From an uncultured Muribaculaceae bacterium (GTDB lineage Bacteria > Bacteroidota > Bacteroidia > Bacteroidales > Muribaculaceae), in NCBI GenBank assembly GCA_947174635.1, contig CAMWJS010000019.1, positions 1 to 38,484 of the forward strand: a stretch of 38,484 bases of DNA, written 5' to 3'. The translations under genes were made by a program, and so were the position numbers. Within the stretch, counting starts at the first letter, position 1. Each line of letters opens with the position of its first letter. Shown here piece by piece: positions 25,260 through 33,040 of the stretch. Below the pieces are notes generated by a model. The model made no database searches. It was not told the DNA's origin and saw only the letters and a program-made list of their open reading frames with translations.

Positions 25260-25590
25260 AAAAAAGCGTAGGAATCTGTATCTGTTACCGTCCTACAACT
25301 GGAGGCTTCTCGCATTGCCCATCAATAGTCGGACGGCAACGCAGAAGCCCACGCTTGTATATGCAATCAATACGTCCGGCTATATTTCTCCCGAAATATC
25401 GTGCCGAAAGCAAGATAATTACATATCCACGGGCATCTACCGTTGCACAATCCTTGACTATTGATTGAAATTTTGCGAGAATTTCCAGTTGTCAAGAATC
25501 AGCGCGGATAAACGCTTTCTTATGTATTTTCACTACATCCCGCTCCGCTTAACCCCAGACCGGGGGCTTCTGCAAGGCGGTCTGCGACCG
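25260..25590 (-). ncRNA. Structured leader or stand-alone RNA upstream of the LRR gene
   Basis: A promoter at 25591-25620 would start a minus-strand RNA near 25585. It contains a 5' hairpin (GCGGTC/GACCGC, 25577-25591), a 15-bp hairpin near the 3' end (25304-25319 with 25335-25349), and a last weak hairpin (25268-25273 with 25291-25296) followed by seven U, 55 nt before the LRR ATG. The RNA segment from 25350-25341 can pair perfectly over 10 nt with the upstream segment 25573-25564, or with the nearby arm 25313-25304, so alternative folds are possible. No named RNA family was recognised. Confidence 0.5.
25285..25533 (-). pseudogene. Possible small ORF with in-frame TGA inside the leader
   Basis: A GTG at 25533 with GGAG upstream opens VKIHKKAFIRADS, then TGA (25494-25492), then 68 further open codons (QLEILAKFQSIVKDC... 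to PPVVGR) ending TAA at 25285. The second part has no ATG start. It may be a decayed small gene, a regulated read-through frame, or a chance opening in a structured RNA; a run of 68 sense codons is only mildly improbable at this GC. Confidence 0.25.
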
Positions 25591-25620
25591 CAAAGTTACA
25601 AATAAATTTTGAGATTCAAA
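25591..25620 (-). promoter_or_regulatory. Promoter for the leader RNA / LRR operon
   Basis: On the minus strand TTTG (25620-25617), an 18-nt spacer and TAACTTTG (25598-25591) fit the Bacteroidetes consensus, with a slightly short spacer. Confidence 0.6.
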
Positions 25621-25893
25621 GCCGACTGTGCTGTAAAAAAAGATCACTACACGGCTTTTTATTTAAGATTGCGTTGCATTCTCAATAATTATAATATTTT
25701 ATAGTGGGAACTATGTCCCTGTGGATGGGGTATATTCTTGATTATTAGTAAAATAAGTGTTTGTGAAATTTGGCCGAGTGATATGCTTTTAGTAACTTTA
25801 TGGATGAAAATAAATTAGTTACGTAAAAATGGAGTCACTTAACCAAAACCGTTCGATATTATTGCGTTTGTTCTTAAAATATGTGTCCCATAT
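25621..25893. other. AT-rich intergenic segment
   Basis: No gene recognised. A 34-codon plus-strand ORF begins at ATG 25829 (MESLNQNRSILLRLFLKY...) and runs into repeat copy B, ending at GTGATTAA; there is no support that it is translated. Confidence 0.4.
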
Positions 25894-26020
25894 CATCCCC
25901 AACGGAGAGCCGGAGGCTCGTGCCCGTGATTAACCGGGGCTCGCAGACCGCGGAGCGGGCGAAGACCCCGGCTCACAACACCATCCCATAATCCAAGCCC
26001 GGGAAGGGCGCTCTGTGGTA
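25894..26020. repeat. Direct repeat, copy B (~120 bp, GC-rich)
   Basis: Same orientation and nearly the same sequence as 22168-22292 over the first ~85 bases and again at AAGCCCGGGAAGGGCG; the short stretch between (25973-25995) has diverged. The two copies bracket the LRR/lipoprotein island. Confidence 0.85.
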
Positions 26021-26049
26021 AATGCGCAAAACAAAAAGTTTCGGATATT

Positions 26050-26121
26050 ATACTATTATAGTATGTAGCTCTTGAATTTGGCTTAAAATTGTGGCAAAAT
26101 GTCGCGGATTGTGACAAAATG
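26050..26121. promoter_or_regulatory. Candidate operators upstream of serC
   Basis: ATACTATTATAGTAT (26050-26064) is a perfect 7-1-7 palindrome. Further on, TTGTGGCAAAATG (26089-26101) and TTGTGACAAAATG (26109-26121) are near-identical direct repeats exactly 20 bp apart, two helical turns, and TGTCGCGG occurs at 26100 and again at 26150. This fits a regulator-binding region; the regulator is unknown. Confidence 0.35.
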
Positions 26122-26175
26122 GAGGAATAAAGGAAAAATTTCTTTAATTTGTCGCGGTATTACAATAAAAATGAT

Positions 26176-26183
26176 TACATTTG
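26176..26183 (+). promoter_or_regulatory. -7 box for serC
   Basis: TACATTTG, a perfect TAnnTTTG, 33 bases before the serC ATG. The TTTG at 26148-26151 gives a 24-nt spacer, longer than usual. Confidence 0.5.
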
Positions 26184-26216
26184 CAAAAAACATTGTAAAT
26201 TTTATTCCTCACCGCA

Positions 26217-27284
26217 ATGAAGAAACATAACTTTTACGCAGGCCCATCAATTTTGAGCCAGTACACAATCAAAAACACTGCCGACGCAGTGCTCAACTTC
26301 GCCGATACCGGTCTCTCCATCCTGGAAGTATCTCACCGAAGCAAAGAATTCCAGGCTGTAATCGACGAAGCCAACGCTCTCGTTAAAGAACTTCTCGAAA
26401 TCCCTGCCGGATATGAGGTGCTCTTCCTGGGCGGTGGAGCAAGTCTCCAGTTTGCAATGGTTCCGTTCAACTTCCTCAAGACCAAAGCCGCTTACATCGA
26501 CACCGGCGTGTGGGCAAACAAGGCCATCAAGGAAGCAAAACTCTTCGGCGATGTAGAAGTTGTAGCTTCTTCAAAAGAGGCCAACTACACATTCATTCCC
26601 AAAGATTACGTTATCCCCGCCGACGCCGACTACTTCCACTATACTACCAACAACACCATCTACGGTACGGAGACCCGCAAGGATCCCGATTCACCCGTGC
26701 CTTTGGTAGCCGACATGTCATCTGACATCTTCTCTCGTCCCGTCGACGTATCGAAATATGACTGCATCTACGCCGGCGCGCAGAAAAACCTCGCTCCCGC
26801 AGGTGTCACTATCGTGATTGTAAAAGAGGACGCTCTCGGCAAAGTAGACCGTCCCATCCCCACGATGCTCAACTATCAGACTCACACCTCAAAGGGCTCG
26901 ATGTTCAACACTCCCCCCGTGCTCCCCATCTTCTCCGCTCTCCAGACGCTCCGCTACTACAAACAGCTCGGCGGCGTCAAGGAGCTTGAAAAGATGGATA
27001 TCGAAAAAGCCAACGTGCTCTACGACGCAATCGACTCAAGCAAGATGTTTGTCGGCACCGCAGCTGCTGAAGACCGCTCTATCATGAACGTTTGCTTCGT
27101 CATGAAACCCGAATACGCCGAACTTGAAAAAGCATTCGTCGAATTCGCAACCTCGCAGGGCATGGTCGGCATCAAGGGTCACCGTTCGGTCGGCGGTTTC
27201 CGCGCTTCGCTCTACAACGCGCTTCCCCTCGACAGCGTCAAGGCTCTCGTTGCCTGCATGAAAGAATTCGAGGCAAAGCACTAA
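26217..27284 (+). CDS. serC: Phosphoserine aminotransferase
   Basis: Converts 3-phosphohydroxypyruvate and glutamate to phosphoserine (and serves the equivalent step in pyridoxal phosphate synthesis), in the cytoplasm. At 355 aa it is full length. It begins [11 protein letters not shown], as the family does; [17 protein letters not shown] (69-85) and the PLP-lysine segment [17 protein letters not shown] with Lys190 are present, as is the C-terminal [17 protein letters not shown] substrate-binding loop. It is followed by serA, the preceding step of the pathway, but a 190-bp palindromic element sits between them. Identification is secure. Confidence 0.97.
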   Translation: MKKHNFYAGPSILSQYTIKNTADAVLNFADTGLSILEVSHRSKEFQAVIDEANALVKELLEIPAGYEVLFLGGGASLQFAMVPFNFLKTKAAYIDTGVWANKAIKEAKLFGDVEVVASSKEANYTFIPKDYVIPADADYFHYTTNNTIYGTETRKDPDSPVPLVADMSSDIFSRPVDVSKYDCIYAGAQKNLAPAGVTIVIVKEDALGKVDRPIPTMLNYQTHTSKGSMFNTPPVLPIFSALQTLRYYKQLGGVKELEKMDIEKANVLYDAIDSSKMFVGTAAAEDRSIMNVCFVMKPEYAELEKAFVEFATSQGMVGIKGHRSVGGFRASLYNALPLDSVKALVACMKEFEAKH

Positions 27285-27302
27285 TAAAAAATCATACAAA
27301 AT

Positions 27303-27493
27303 GTAGGGACGCGATTTATCGCGTCTGCATCCCGAAGGCTTACTTACTGATGGCGCGGACGGTGTTGCAGAACTAAACTTTCCGCGGTTGAAAACCGCGG
27401 CTACTAAGCGCAGCATCCTGACAATCAGTAGCGTAGTAGCCGCGGTTTTTAACCGCGGAAAGATAAGAATGAGTTTTGCAACACCCTCCCTAC
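27303..27493. repeat. Composite palindromic element between serC and serA
   Basis: The outer ends are GTAGGGA (27303) and TCCCTAC (27487). Inside are a hairpin at 27308-27325, a 13-bp inverted repeat with one mismatch (27361-27373 with 27473-27485), and 29-nt arms (27378-27406 with 27434-27462, one mismatch), each itself a CCGCGGTT/AACCGCGG hairpin. It encodes no protein. The nesting suggests a MITE- or REPIN-like element. Related modules occur at 1-47. Confidence 0.75.
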
Positions 27494-27521
27494 ATTTTGG
27501 GAAATAATAAAATCTAAAGTT

Positions 27522-28442
27522 ATGAAAGTATTAGTTGCCACAGAGAAACCGTTCGCGGCTGTCGCAGTCGACGGTATCCGCAAGGAAATCGAAGATGCAG
27601 GCTACGAACTCGTGCTTCTCGAAAAATATACTGATAAGGCCGACCTGCTCAAGGCTGTCGCCGATGTCGACGCTCTTATCATACGTTCCGACAAAGTTGA
27701 CGCCGAAGTGCTCGACGCAGCTAAAAACCTCAAAGTTGTGGTACGCGCCGGTGCAGGTTACGACAACGTCGACCTCGCTGCCGCTACAGCCCACAACGTA
27801 TGCGTCGAAAACACTCCCGGCCAGAACTCCAACGCCGTGGCCGAACTCGTGTTCGGTATGGCCGTCATGGCATTCCGCAACATGTATAACGGCACATCGG
27901 GCGCCGAGCTCAAAGGCAAGCGCCTCGGCATCCACGCTTTCGGTCAGGTAGGCCGCAACGTGGCCCGCATCGCCAAAGGCTTCGGCATGGAAGTGAGCGC
28001 TCTCGACCCCTATTGCCCCGACGAAGTGATGGTTGAGGCAGGTGTAGTGCCCGTCCACTCTGTCGAGGAGCTTTACAAAACCAACCAGGTCGTTTCGCTC
28101 CACATCCCCGCCACTGACGAAACCCGCAAATCTGTCGGGAAGGCTCTTCTCGAACTCATGCCCAAAGGCGGTCTGCTCATCAACACTGCCCGCAAGGAGG
28201 TGATTGACGAGGATGGTCTCGCAGCAGCTCTCGAAGCTCGTCCCGACCTGAAATATGTGGCCGACATCAAGCCTGACATTGCCGACGCTCTCAACGAGAA
28301 ATTCGAAGGACGCGTATTCTTCACTCCCAAGAAGATGGGCGCGCAGACTTCCGAAGCCAATATCAACGCCGGCATCGCCGCCGCCCGTCAGGTAGTGGCT
28401 TTCCTCCGCGACGGTATTGACCGCTTCCGCGTCAACAAGTAA
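27522..28442 (+). CDS. serA: D-3-phosphoglycerate dehydrogenase, short form
   Basis: Oxidises 3-phosphoglycerate with NAD as the first step of serine synthesis. The 306-aa protein has the two-part D-2-hydroxyacid dehydrogenase fold and no C-terminal ACT domain, so serine feedback of the E. coli type is not expected. Motifs are RAGAGYDNVDLAAA (75-88), the nucleotide-binding GIHAFGQVGRNVARIA (136-151) and NTARKEVIDE with the catalytic Arg224. The position of the usual catalytic His (TPH-x-G) reads TPKKMGAQTSEA, with Lys270 in its place; from memory other Bacteroidetes SerA proteins share this. It follows serC, probably with its own expression because of the intervening repeat. Confidence 0.93.
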   Translation: MKVLVATEKPFAAVAVDGIRKEIEDAGYELVLLEKYTDKADLLKAVADVDALIIRSDKVDAEVLDAAKNLKVVVRAGAGYDNVDLAAATAHNVCVENTPGQNSNAVAELVFGMAVMAFRNMYNGTSGAELKGKRLGIHAFGQVGRNVARIAKGFGMEVSALDPYCPDEVMVEAGVVPVHSVEELYKTNQVVSLHIPATDETRKSVGKALLELMPKGGLLINTARKEVIDEDGLAAALEARPDLKYVADIKPDIADALNEKFEGRVFFTPKKMGAQTSEANINAGIAAARQVVAFLRDGIDRFRVNK

Positions 28443-28461
28443 TCCCGTAATAAATAATATG

Positions 28462-28491
28462 AGCGGTTGAAGGTCACGACCTTCAACCGCT
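28462..28491. terminator. Hairpin terminator after serA
   Basis: Perfect 14-bp arms (28462-28475 and 28478-28491) with a 2-nt gap, 20 bases beyond the serA stop. Only a weak T-rich stretch follows, so it may act as a stabiliser or attenuator before the next gene at 28508. Confidence 0.65.
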
Positions 28492-28507
28492 TCTCGTTAA
28501 ACATGAT

Positions 28508-29080
28508 ATGCGCGTATTAATCATAAATTCGAGTCCGCGGCGCGAGGGTAATATTTCGGGCATGCTCACCCATGCGGCTGCTGTGGCGAAGGATGCAGGT
28601 GCGGAATGCGATGTCATCAGCCTTTACGACAGGGATATACGTCCGTGCCGCGGATGCATGGCCTGCCGAAGCGCGCTCGCATGTCCGATACACGACGACA
28701 TGGCCTCGATTGCCGAAGCGATAAAGAGCGCCGACCGCATCATAATCGGCGCCCCGTGCTATTGGGCCAACATGCCGGGCGTGCTGAAAAACATGTTCGA
28801 CCGCCTCGTCTATATCTTTATCGCAGACGGGAAGCACGGTCTTCCCCGACCTCTGCTCAAAGGGCGGCGTGCACTTGTTATCGCCACCGCCACGACTCCG
28901 ATGCCGTTTGCCCGCCTTTTCGGCCAGACCTCAGGCACCGTGAAGTCAATAGGCCGCATATTGAAAATGGGAGGAATAAAACTGATACCCTCGCTCCAGA
29001 TAGGCGGCACGCGCAGTCACGACATCACTGAGCGCGACCTCTGTCACGTAGGCCGCGCAGTCGGCCGACTCTTGAAATGA
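28508..29080 (+). CDS. Flavodoxin-fold NAD(P)H:FMN reductase
   Basis: 190 aa of the NADPH-dependent FMN reductase / flavodoxin family. The FMN phosphate loop is MRVLIINSSPRREGNISGML (1-20), and GAPCYWANMPGVLKNMFDR (81-99) is the second flavin-binding segment. A cysteine motif, PCRGCMACRSALACPIHDD (47-65), resembles that of iron-sulfur flavoproteins and related quinone reductases, so an Fe-S cluster or redox cysteines are possible. It is followed after 13 bases by an MFS transporter, and the two are likely cotranscribed. Substrate unknown. Confidence 0.85.
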   Translation: MRVLIINSSPRREGNISGMLTHAAAVAKDAGAECDVISLYDRDIRPCRGCMACRSALACPIHDDMASIAEAIKSADRIIIGAPCYWANMPGVLKNMFDRLVYIFIADGKHGLPRPLLKGRRALVIATATTPMPFARLFGQTSGTVKSIGRILKMGGIKLIPSLQIGGTRSHDITERDLCHVGRAVGRLLK

Positions 29081-29093
29081 ATGATGTTTACTT

Positions 29094-30290
29094 ATGGAAT
29101 CGATAGAGACTGAACTCAAACGCGAACGCCTTTGGAACAAGAACTATATGAAGGTGTGGAGCGCAAACTTTATGCTTTTCTTCTCGTTCATGCTGCTGAC
29201 GCCGCTGTTTCCGCTTTATCTGAGCGAGACTTTCGGTGCCACACGCCAGGAAATCGGGTTTGTTCTGTCGGGCTACACGCTCACGACGCTTATCGTGCGT
29301 CCTTTCAGCGGCTATATCGTCGACAATTATTCACGCAAACTCGTGCTGCTGATTACCTACGGCTGCTTCGCGCTGTTTTTCAGCGGTTATCTGCTTGCCG
29401 GGTCATTGCTCGCGTTTACGGTGGTGCGCACGCTCCACGGCTTTCCGTTCGGAGCGGCGACTGTGTCAAATTCTACTGTGGCTATCGATGTGCTTCCCTC
29501 GTCACGTCGCACCGAGGGGATCGGTTTCTATGGCCTTAGCAACAATATCGCCACTGCCATCGGACCGACTGTGGCGCTGATGATATATGGCTTTGTCGGT
29601 GATTTCGACCTGCTGTTCGTGCTGTCGCTCCTCGTGGCTCTCGGCGGTCTCGCCATCAACTCCACTCTGCAGCTTAAGCCGCGACCCAGAGTGCCGCGCC
29701 CGAAGATGTCGCTTGACCGCTTCGTGCTGTCGAAAGGATGGAGTGAAGGGCTTGCGATGGTGTGCTATGCCTTTTCCTACGGCGTGCTTGCCACCTATAT
29801 CGCTATTTATGGCAAAGAGGAACTTGGAGTGACGCAGGGCTCAGGTTTCTTCTTCATGCTGCTGGCAATAGGTCTTATCCTCTCGCGTCTTACCGGCAGC
29901 CGTTCGCTGCGCAAAGGCAAGATTGTCGAAAATGCTTCTGTCGGAGTCATTGTGTCACTGTTCGGCTATCTTCTTTTTGCCGGAGTACACAGCCTTTGGG
30001 CCTACTACGGCGCGGCTCTGATAATCGGACTTGGCAACGGACACATGTTTCCGGCGTTTCAGAATATGTTTATCAATCTCGCCACCAACGACCAGCGCGG
30101 CACTGCCAACTCCACTCTGCTCGTATCGTGGGACATAGGCGTTGGACTCGGCGTGTTGCTGGGCGGCGTACTTGCCGAGCATTGGGGCTTCCACTCCGCA
30201 TTCTGGGGCGCATGGATAGCCAACTTCATCGGAGTTGCATTCTTCTTCCTCTACGTCCGCTCCCATTTCCTCCGCAACCGCCTCCGCTGA
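29094..30290 (+). CDS. MFS transporter
   Basis: 398 aa with about twelve membrane helices in two six-helix halves. The loop between helices 2 and 3 has the shortened MFS signature GYIVDNYSRKLVLL (about 73-86), and helix 5 has the NNIATAIGPTVAL pattern (about 149-161). The family exports drugs, sugars or other small molecules; the substrate cannot be inferred. It is paired with the flavin reductase gene and ends before a 13-bp hairpin. Confidence 0.9.
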   Translation: MESIETELKRERLWNKNYMKVWSANFMLFFSFMLLTPLFPLYLSETFGATRQEIGFVLSGYTLTTLIVRPFSGYIVDNYSRKLVLLITYGCFALFFSGYLLAGSLLAFTVVRTLHGFPFGAATVSNSTVAIDVLPSSRRTEGIGFYGLSNNIATAIGPTVALMIYGFVGDFDLLFVLSLLVALGGLAINSTLQLKPRPRVPRPKMSLDRFVLSKGWSEGLAMVCYAFSYGVLATYIAIYGKEELGVTQGSGFFFMLLAIGLILSRLTGSRSLRKGKIVENASVGVIVSLFGYLLFAGVHSLWAYYGAALIIGLGNGHMFPAFQNMFINLATNDQRGTANSTLLVSWDIGVGLGVLLGGVLAEHWGFHSAFWGAWIANFIGVAFFFLYVRSHFLRNRLR

Positions 30291-30326
30291 CCTCCCCCCC
30301 CAAAAAAAACTCAATCATATAAATCC

Positions 30327-30361
30327 GACAAGTCAGACCCGTCCGACAGGTCTGACTTGTC
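30327..30361. terminator. Hairpin after the MFS gene
   Basis: Perfect 13-bp stem, arms GACAAGTCAGACC (30327-30339) and its complement (30349-30361), 9-nt loop. It is probably the terminator of the reductase-MFS pair and may belong to a dispersed repeat family. Confidence 0.65.
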
Positions 30362-30488
30362 CTATAAAATATTTTTCACACTTTTATTGCAAGCACTGTG
30401 ATTTCGGCTTGTGTCGATAATCCATTCAAGAGGGTTGTTGACATGACATTTTTTTACATTTGTTAAATGCATCGAATGAGTTTATGCG

Positions 30489-30496
30489 TATCTTTG
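30489..30496 (+). promoter_or_regulatory. -7 box immediately before the threonine aldolase start
   Basis: TATCTTTG ends only 3 bases before ATG 30500, so transcription from it would begin at or about the start codon, giving a leaderless mRNA. The nearest TTTG (30459-30462) leaves a 26-nt spacer, which weakens the call. Confidence 0.45.
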
Positions 30497-30499
30497 CGT

Positions 30500-31525
30500 A
30501 TGATTTATTTCGACAACGATTATATGGTAGGGGCGCATCCTAATGTGATGAAACGCCTTAATGAGACCAACGGACTTCACACCGTCGGCTATGGACGTGA
30601 TGAATTCACTAAAACGGCGGAACAACTGATACTCTCGGAATGTGGTATCAAAAACGGTGCCGTGTACTTTCTTGAGGGTGGTACTCAGGCAAATGCCGTG
30701 GTGATAGACCGTTTGCTTGACCATAACGATGGTGTCTTGGCCACCGACACCGCACATATAAATGTCCATGAAGCAGGTGCCATAGAAGCCAGCGGTCACA
30801 AGATTATAACACTTCCGAATCATTACGGTAAATTGTCAGTGTCCGATATAAGGGAATACATAAGGAATTTTTACAATGATGACACTCACAGGTATATGGT
30901 GAGGCCGGCAATGGTATATCTCTCATTCCCTACAGAGCTTGGCACAATATATACGCGCGGTGAGCTTGTTGAAATTTCAGCCCTTTGCAAAGAGGCGGAT
31001 ATTCCCCTGTATATTGACGGGGCACGTCTTGCCTACGGCCTTGCCGCTGAGGGAGGAGATGTGTCATTGAGTGATATTGCCGCACTCAGCGATGTCTTTT
31101 ATATTGGAGGTACAAAATGCGGCGCTTTGTTTGGTGAGGCAGTTGTGACACGTCGTCCTGAATTATTGCCACGGTTTGATTCGCTCATAAAATTGCATGG
31201 GGCCACTCTTGCCAAGGGGAGATTGCTGGGCGTACAGTTTTCGCAGCTGTTTACCGATAATCTGTATATGTCTATAGGACGACATGCCGTTTCACTTGCG
31301 ATGAAACTGAAATCCGGCTTTATAAGCAAGGGATATCAGCTATATATCGACTCTCCTACAAATCAGCAGTTCGTTATATTGCCGAGTGATAAGATAGAGC
31401 AGCTGAAAGCAATTGCTTCGTTTGAACTTTGGGGACCAAAAGGAGAAAAGGAAACACCGGTTAGATTTGTAACAGATTGGTCAACAACTGATGAAGATGT
31501 AGACTCGCTATTATCATCAATATGA
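30500..31525 (+). CDS. Threonine aldolase (PLP-dependent beta-eliminating lyase family)
   Basis: Cleaves (allo-)threonine to glycine and acetaldehyde. The start at 30500 gives MIYFDNDYMVGAHPNVM, the typical N-terminus; an upstream in-frame ATG at 30467 precedes the promoter box and is less likely. The 341-aa length is normal. The PLP-binding Asp lies in LYIDGARLAYGL (about 173-184) and the PLP lysine in DVFYIGGTKCGALFGE (about 200-215). The metallo-hydrolase gene starts one base after its stop, indicating an operon. Exact stereo-preference is not decidable. Confidence 0.9.
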   Translation: MIYFDNDYMVGAHPNVMKRLNETNGLHTVGYGRDEFTKTAEQLILSECGIKNGAVYFLEGGTQANAVVIDRLLDHNDGVLATDTAHINVHEAGAIEASGHKIITLPNHYGKLSVSDIREYIRNFYNDDTHRYMVRPAMVYLSFPTELGTIYTRGELVEISALCKEADIPLYIDGARLAYGLAAEGGDVSLSDIAALSDVFYIGGTKCGALFGEAVVTRRPELLPRFDSLIKLHGATLAKGRLLGVQFSQLFTDNLYMSIGRHAVSLAMKLKSGFISKGYQLYIDSPTNQQFVILPSDKIEQLKAIASFELWGPKGEKETPVRFVTDWSTTDEDVDSLLSSI

Positions 31526-31526
31526 T

Positions 31527-32333
31527 ATGGAGACAGAGCTGATAATGATTGGAACAGGGAGCGCATTTTCCAGACACTCCTACAATAGTTGCTTTGCAAT
31601 AAAATCAGAATCATTTTTGCTGTTAGTAGATGCAGGCGGTGGCAATGGTATATTTGCGGCTCTTCAGAAATCTGGGATAGCGGTTGACGATATCCACCAT
31701 CTATTTATCACACACGTACATGCAGATCATGTGCTTGGTGCAATATGGCTTATCAGAGGGGTCGTCAATATGGTTAAAGACTCGTTGTATTCCGGTAAAT
31801 TAAATATATACGGTAATAAATCTGTTATTAATGCAATCTGCCGGATATGCCAGATGACATTTCTGAATGCCGATTATGACAAGATGGCCGACTGCATAAA
31901 ATTTGTTGAAGTCTGCAATGATGATATATTTCAGATACAGAATGTTTCTTTCAGATGCTTTGACGTCTGCTCTGTCAATGTAGAGCAGACCGGGTTTAGA
32001 ATGACATTGGAAGGAGGAACAGAAATTGTGTGTCTGGGCGATGAATCACTGACATTGCGCAATTCATGTAACGCAGTTAACTGTGACATCCTTATTTGCG
32101 GTGCTTTTTGCCGTTATGCCGACAAGGAGATCTATCAGCCGTATGAAAAGTATCATTCGACCGTGCGCGATGTTGCCGTATTAGCGGAAATGTTTAATAT
32201 CAGAAATTTGGTTCTTGTCCATTGTGAGGATGATGATCTTACGCATAGGCAAGAACTCTATCAAGATGAAGCTGCCGACTATTACAGCGGGATGGTTATT
32301 GTTCCCACCGACGGCGAAAGATTGCGACTCTGA
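31527..32333 (+). CDS. Metallo-beta-lactamase-fold hydrolase (RNase Z-like)
   Basis: 268 aa. It begins MIGTGSAFSRHSYNSC, the first strand pattern of the MBL fold, followed by LLVDAGGGNG. The metal motif ITHVHADHVLGA (about 59-70) has the full HxHxDH; further ligands are probably Asp in CLGDESLT (about 170) and the His in LVLVHCEDD. The topology resembles RNase Z-like and cyclic phosphodiesterase-type enzymes, but RNase Z features beyond the core are not evident. It is tightly coupled to the threonine aldolase gene. Confidence 0.85.
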   Translation: METELIMIGTGSAFSRHSYNSCFAIKSESFLLLVDAGGGNGIFAALQKSGIAVDDIHHLFITHVHADHVLGAIWLIRGVVNMVKDSLYSGKLNIYGNKSVINAICRICQMTFLNADYDKMADCIKFVEVCNDDIFQIQNVSFRCFDVCSVNVEQTGFRMTLEGGTEIVCLGDESLTLRNSCNAVNCDILICGAFCRYADKEIYQPYEKYHSTVRDVAVLAEMFNIRNLVLVHCEDDDLTHRQELYQDEAADYYSGMVIVPTDGERLRL

Positions 32334-32335
32334 AT

Positions 32336-32914
32336 TTATAGCTTACTATCTTTGGCTATTGATGCCCTTATACGACTTAGACTGACCTGCGTTATGCCAA
32401 GATATGAGGCTATGCATCCCAACGGCAGTCGTTGTAACAAATCAGACTGATTATCCAACAAATCCCGATAACGTTCGGTCGCTGTCGCAAGGAGCAAAGT
32501 TATTACCCGTACTTCGGCATCTAAAAGTTCTGTTTCTGCAAATCTCCGACCCCAGTTGGCAATATGTATATCCTCATTGTAAAGGCGCTGCAATTCGTCC
32601 CTCTTGATTACATAAAGAACAGAATCTTCCATAAGTTCCATTGTCTCATATCCAGGTTCATTCCTTACATATCCCATCATTGATACAATAGTCGCGCCCT
32701 CTTTGCCGACCCAGAATGTCACTTCCTTACCATCTACGAGAGTGAATGCCCGCACTATACCCTTGGATATAAAGTAAACATCCCGCTCGATTTTGCCGAT
32801 TTCAAGCACATGGTGGCCTTTCGGATAATGAACCAGCTCCATTGACCTGCAGAGAAGAGCCAATGAGTCTTCAGGCAACACATGCCTGCGGTTTATGATG
32901 TCCTTAATTTCCAT
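32336..32914 (-). CDS. Crp/Fnr-family transcriptional regulator
   Basis: 192 aa with an N-terminal cyclic-nucleotide-binding-like beta-roll (about 10-125; HYPKGHHVLEIGKIERDVYFI) and a C-terminal winged helix with recognition segment IASYLGITQVSLSRIRA (about 168-184). The beta-roll lacks the arginine/serine cAMP-binding signature and the Fnr cysteines, so the ligand is unknown. An AAGGAGG precedes the ATG, unusual in a genome with few Shine-Dalgarno sites. It is convergent with the metallo-hydrolase and divergent from the DoxX-SMR pair, which it may control. Confidence 0.9.
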   Translation of the reverse strand: MEIKDIINRRHVLPEDSLALLCRSMELVHYPKGHHVLEIGKIERDVYFISKGIVRAFTLVDGKEVTFWVGKEGATIVSMMGYVRNEPGYETMELMEDSVLYVIKRDELQRLYNEDIHIANWGRRFAETELLDAEVRVITLLLATATERYRDLLDNQSDLLQRLPLGCIASYLGITQVSLSRIRASIAKDSKL

Positions 32915-32939
32915 AACAATTAAATGCCTCCTTAGACTG

Positions 32940-33017
32940 CAAAGTTACGAATTATATGAATAGGCATCGCTATTTATCATTTGTAAAAAGCTAACCCACG
33001 AAAGGTATGTAACTTTG
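32940..33017. promoter_or_regulatory. Divergent promoter region between the Crp-type regulator and doxX-like gene
   Basis: TAACTTTG occurs on the minus strand (32947-32940, toward the regulator) and on the plus strand (33010-33017, toward the DoxX gene). Between them TTTATCATTTGTAAA (32973-32987) has TTTA/TAAA half-sites and could be an operator. Neither -7 box has a TTTG at the usual 20-nt spacing. Confidence 0.45.
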
Positions 33018-33040
33018 CACTGAAATATAAAAGCTACATT

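Noticed and set aside
25260-25590. tmRNA, SRP RNA or 6S RNA
   Set aside because: The expected conserved ends and core motifs of these RNAs are absent.
27303-27493. CRISPR array
   Set aside because: The repeats are inverted and nested, not regularly spaced direct repeats, and no cas genes are present.
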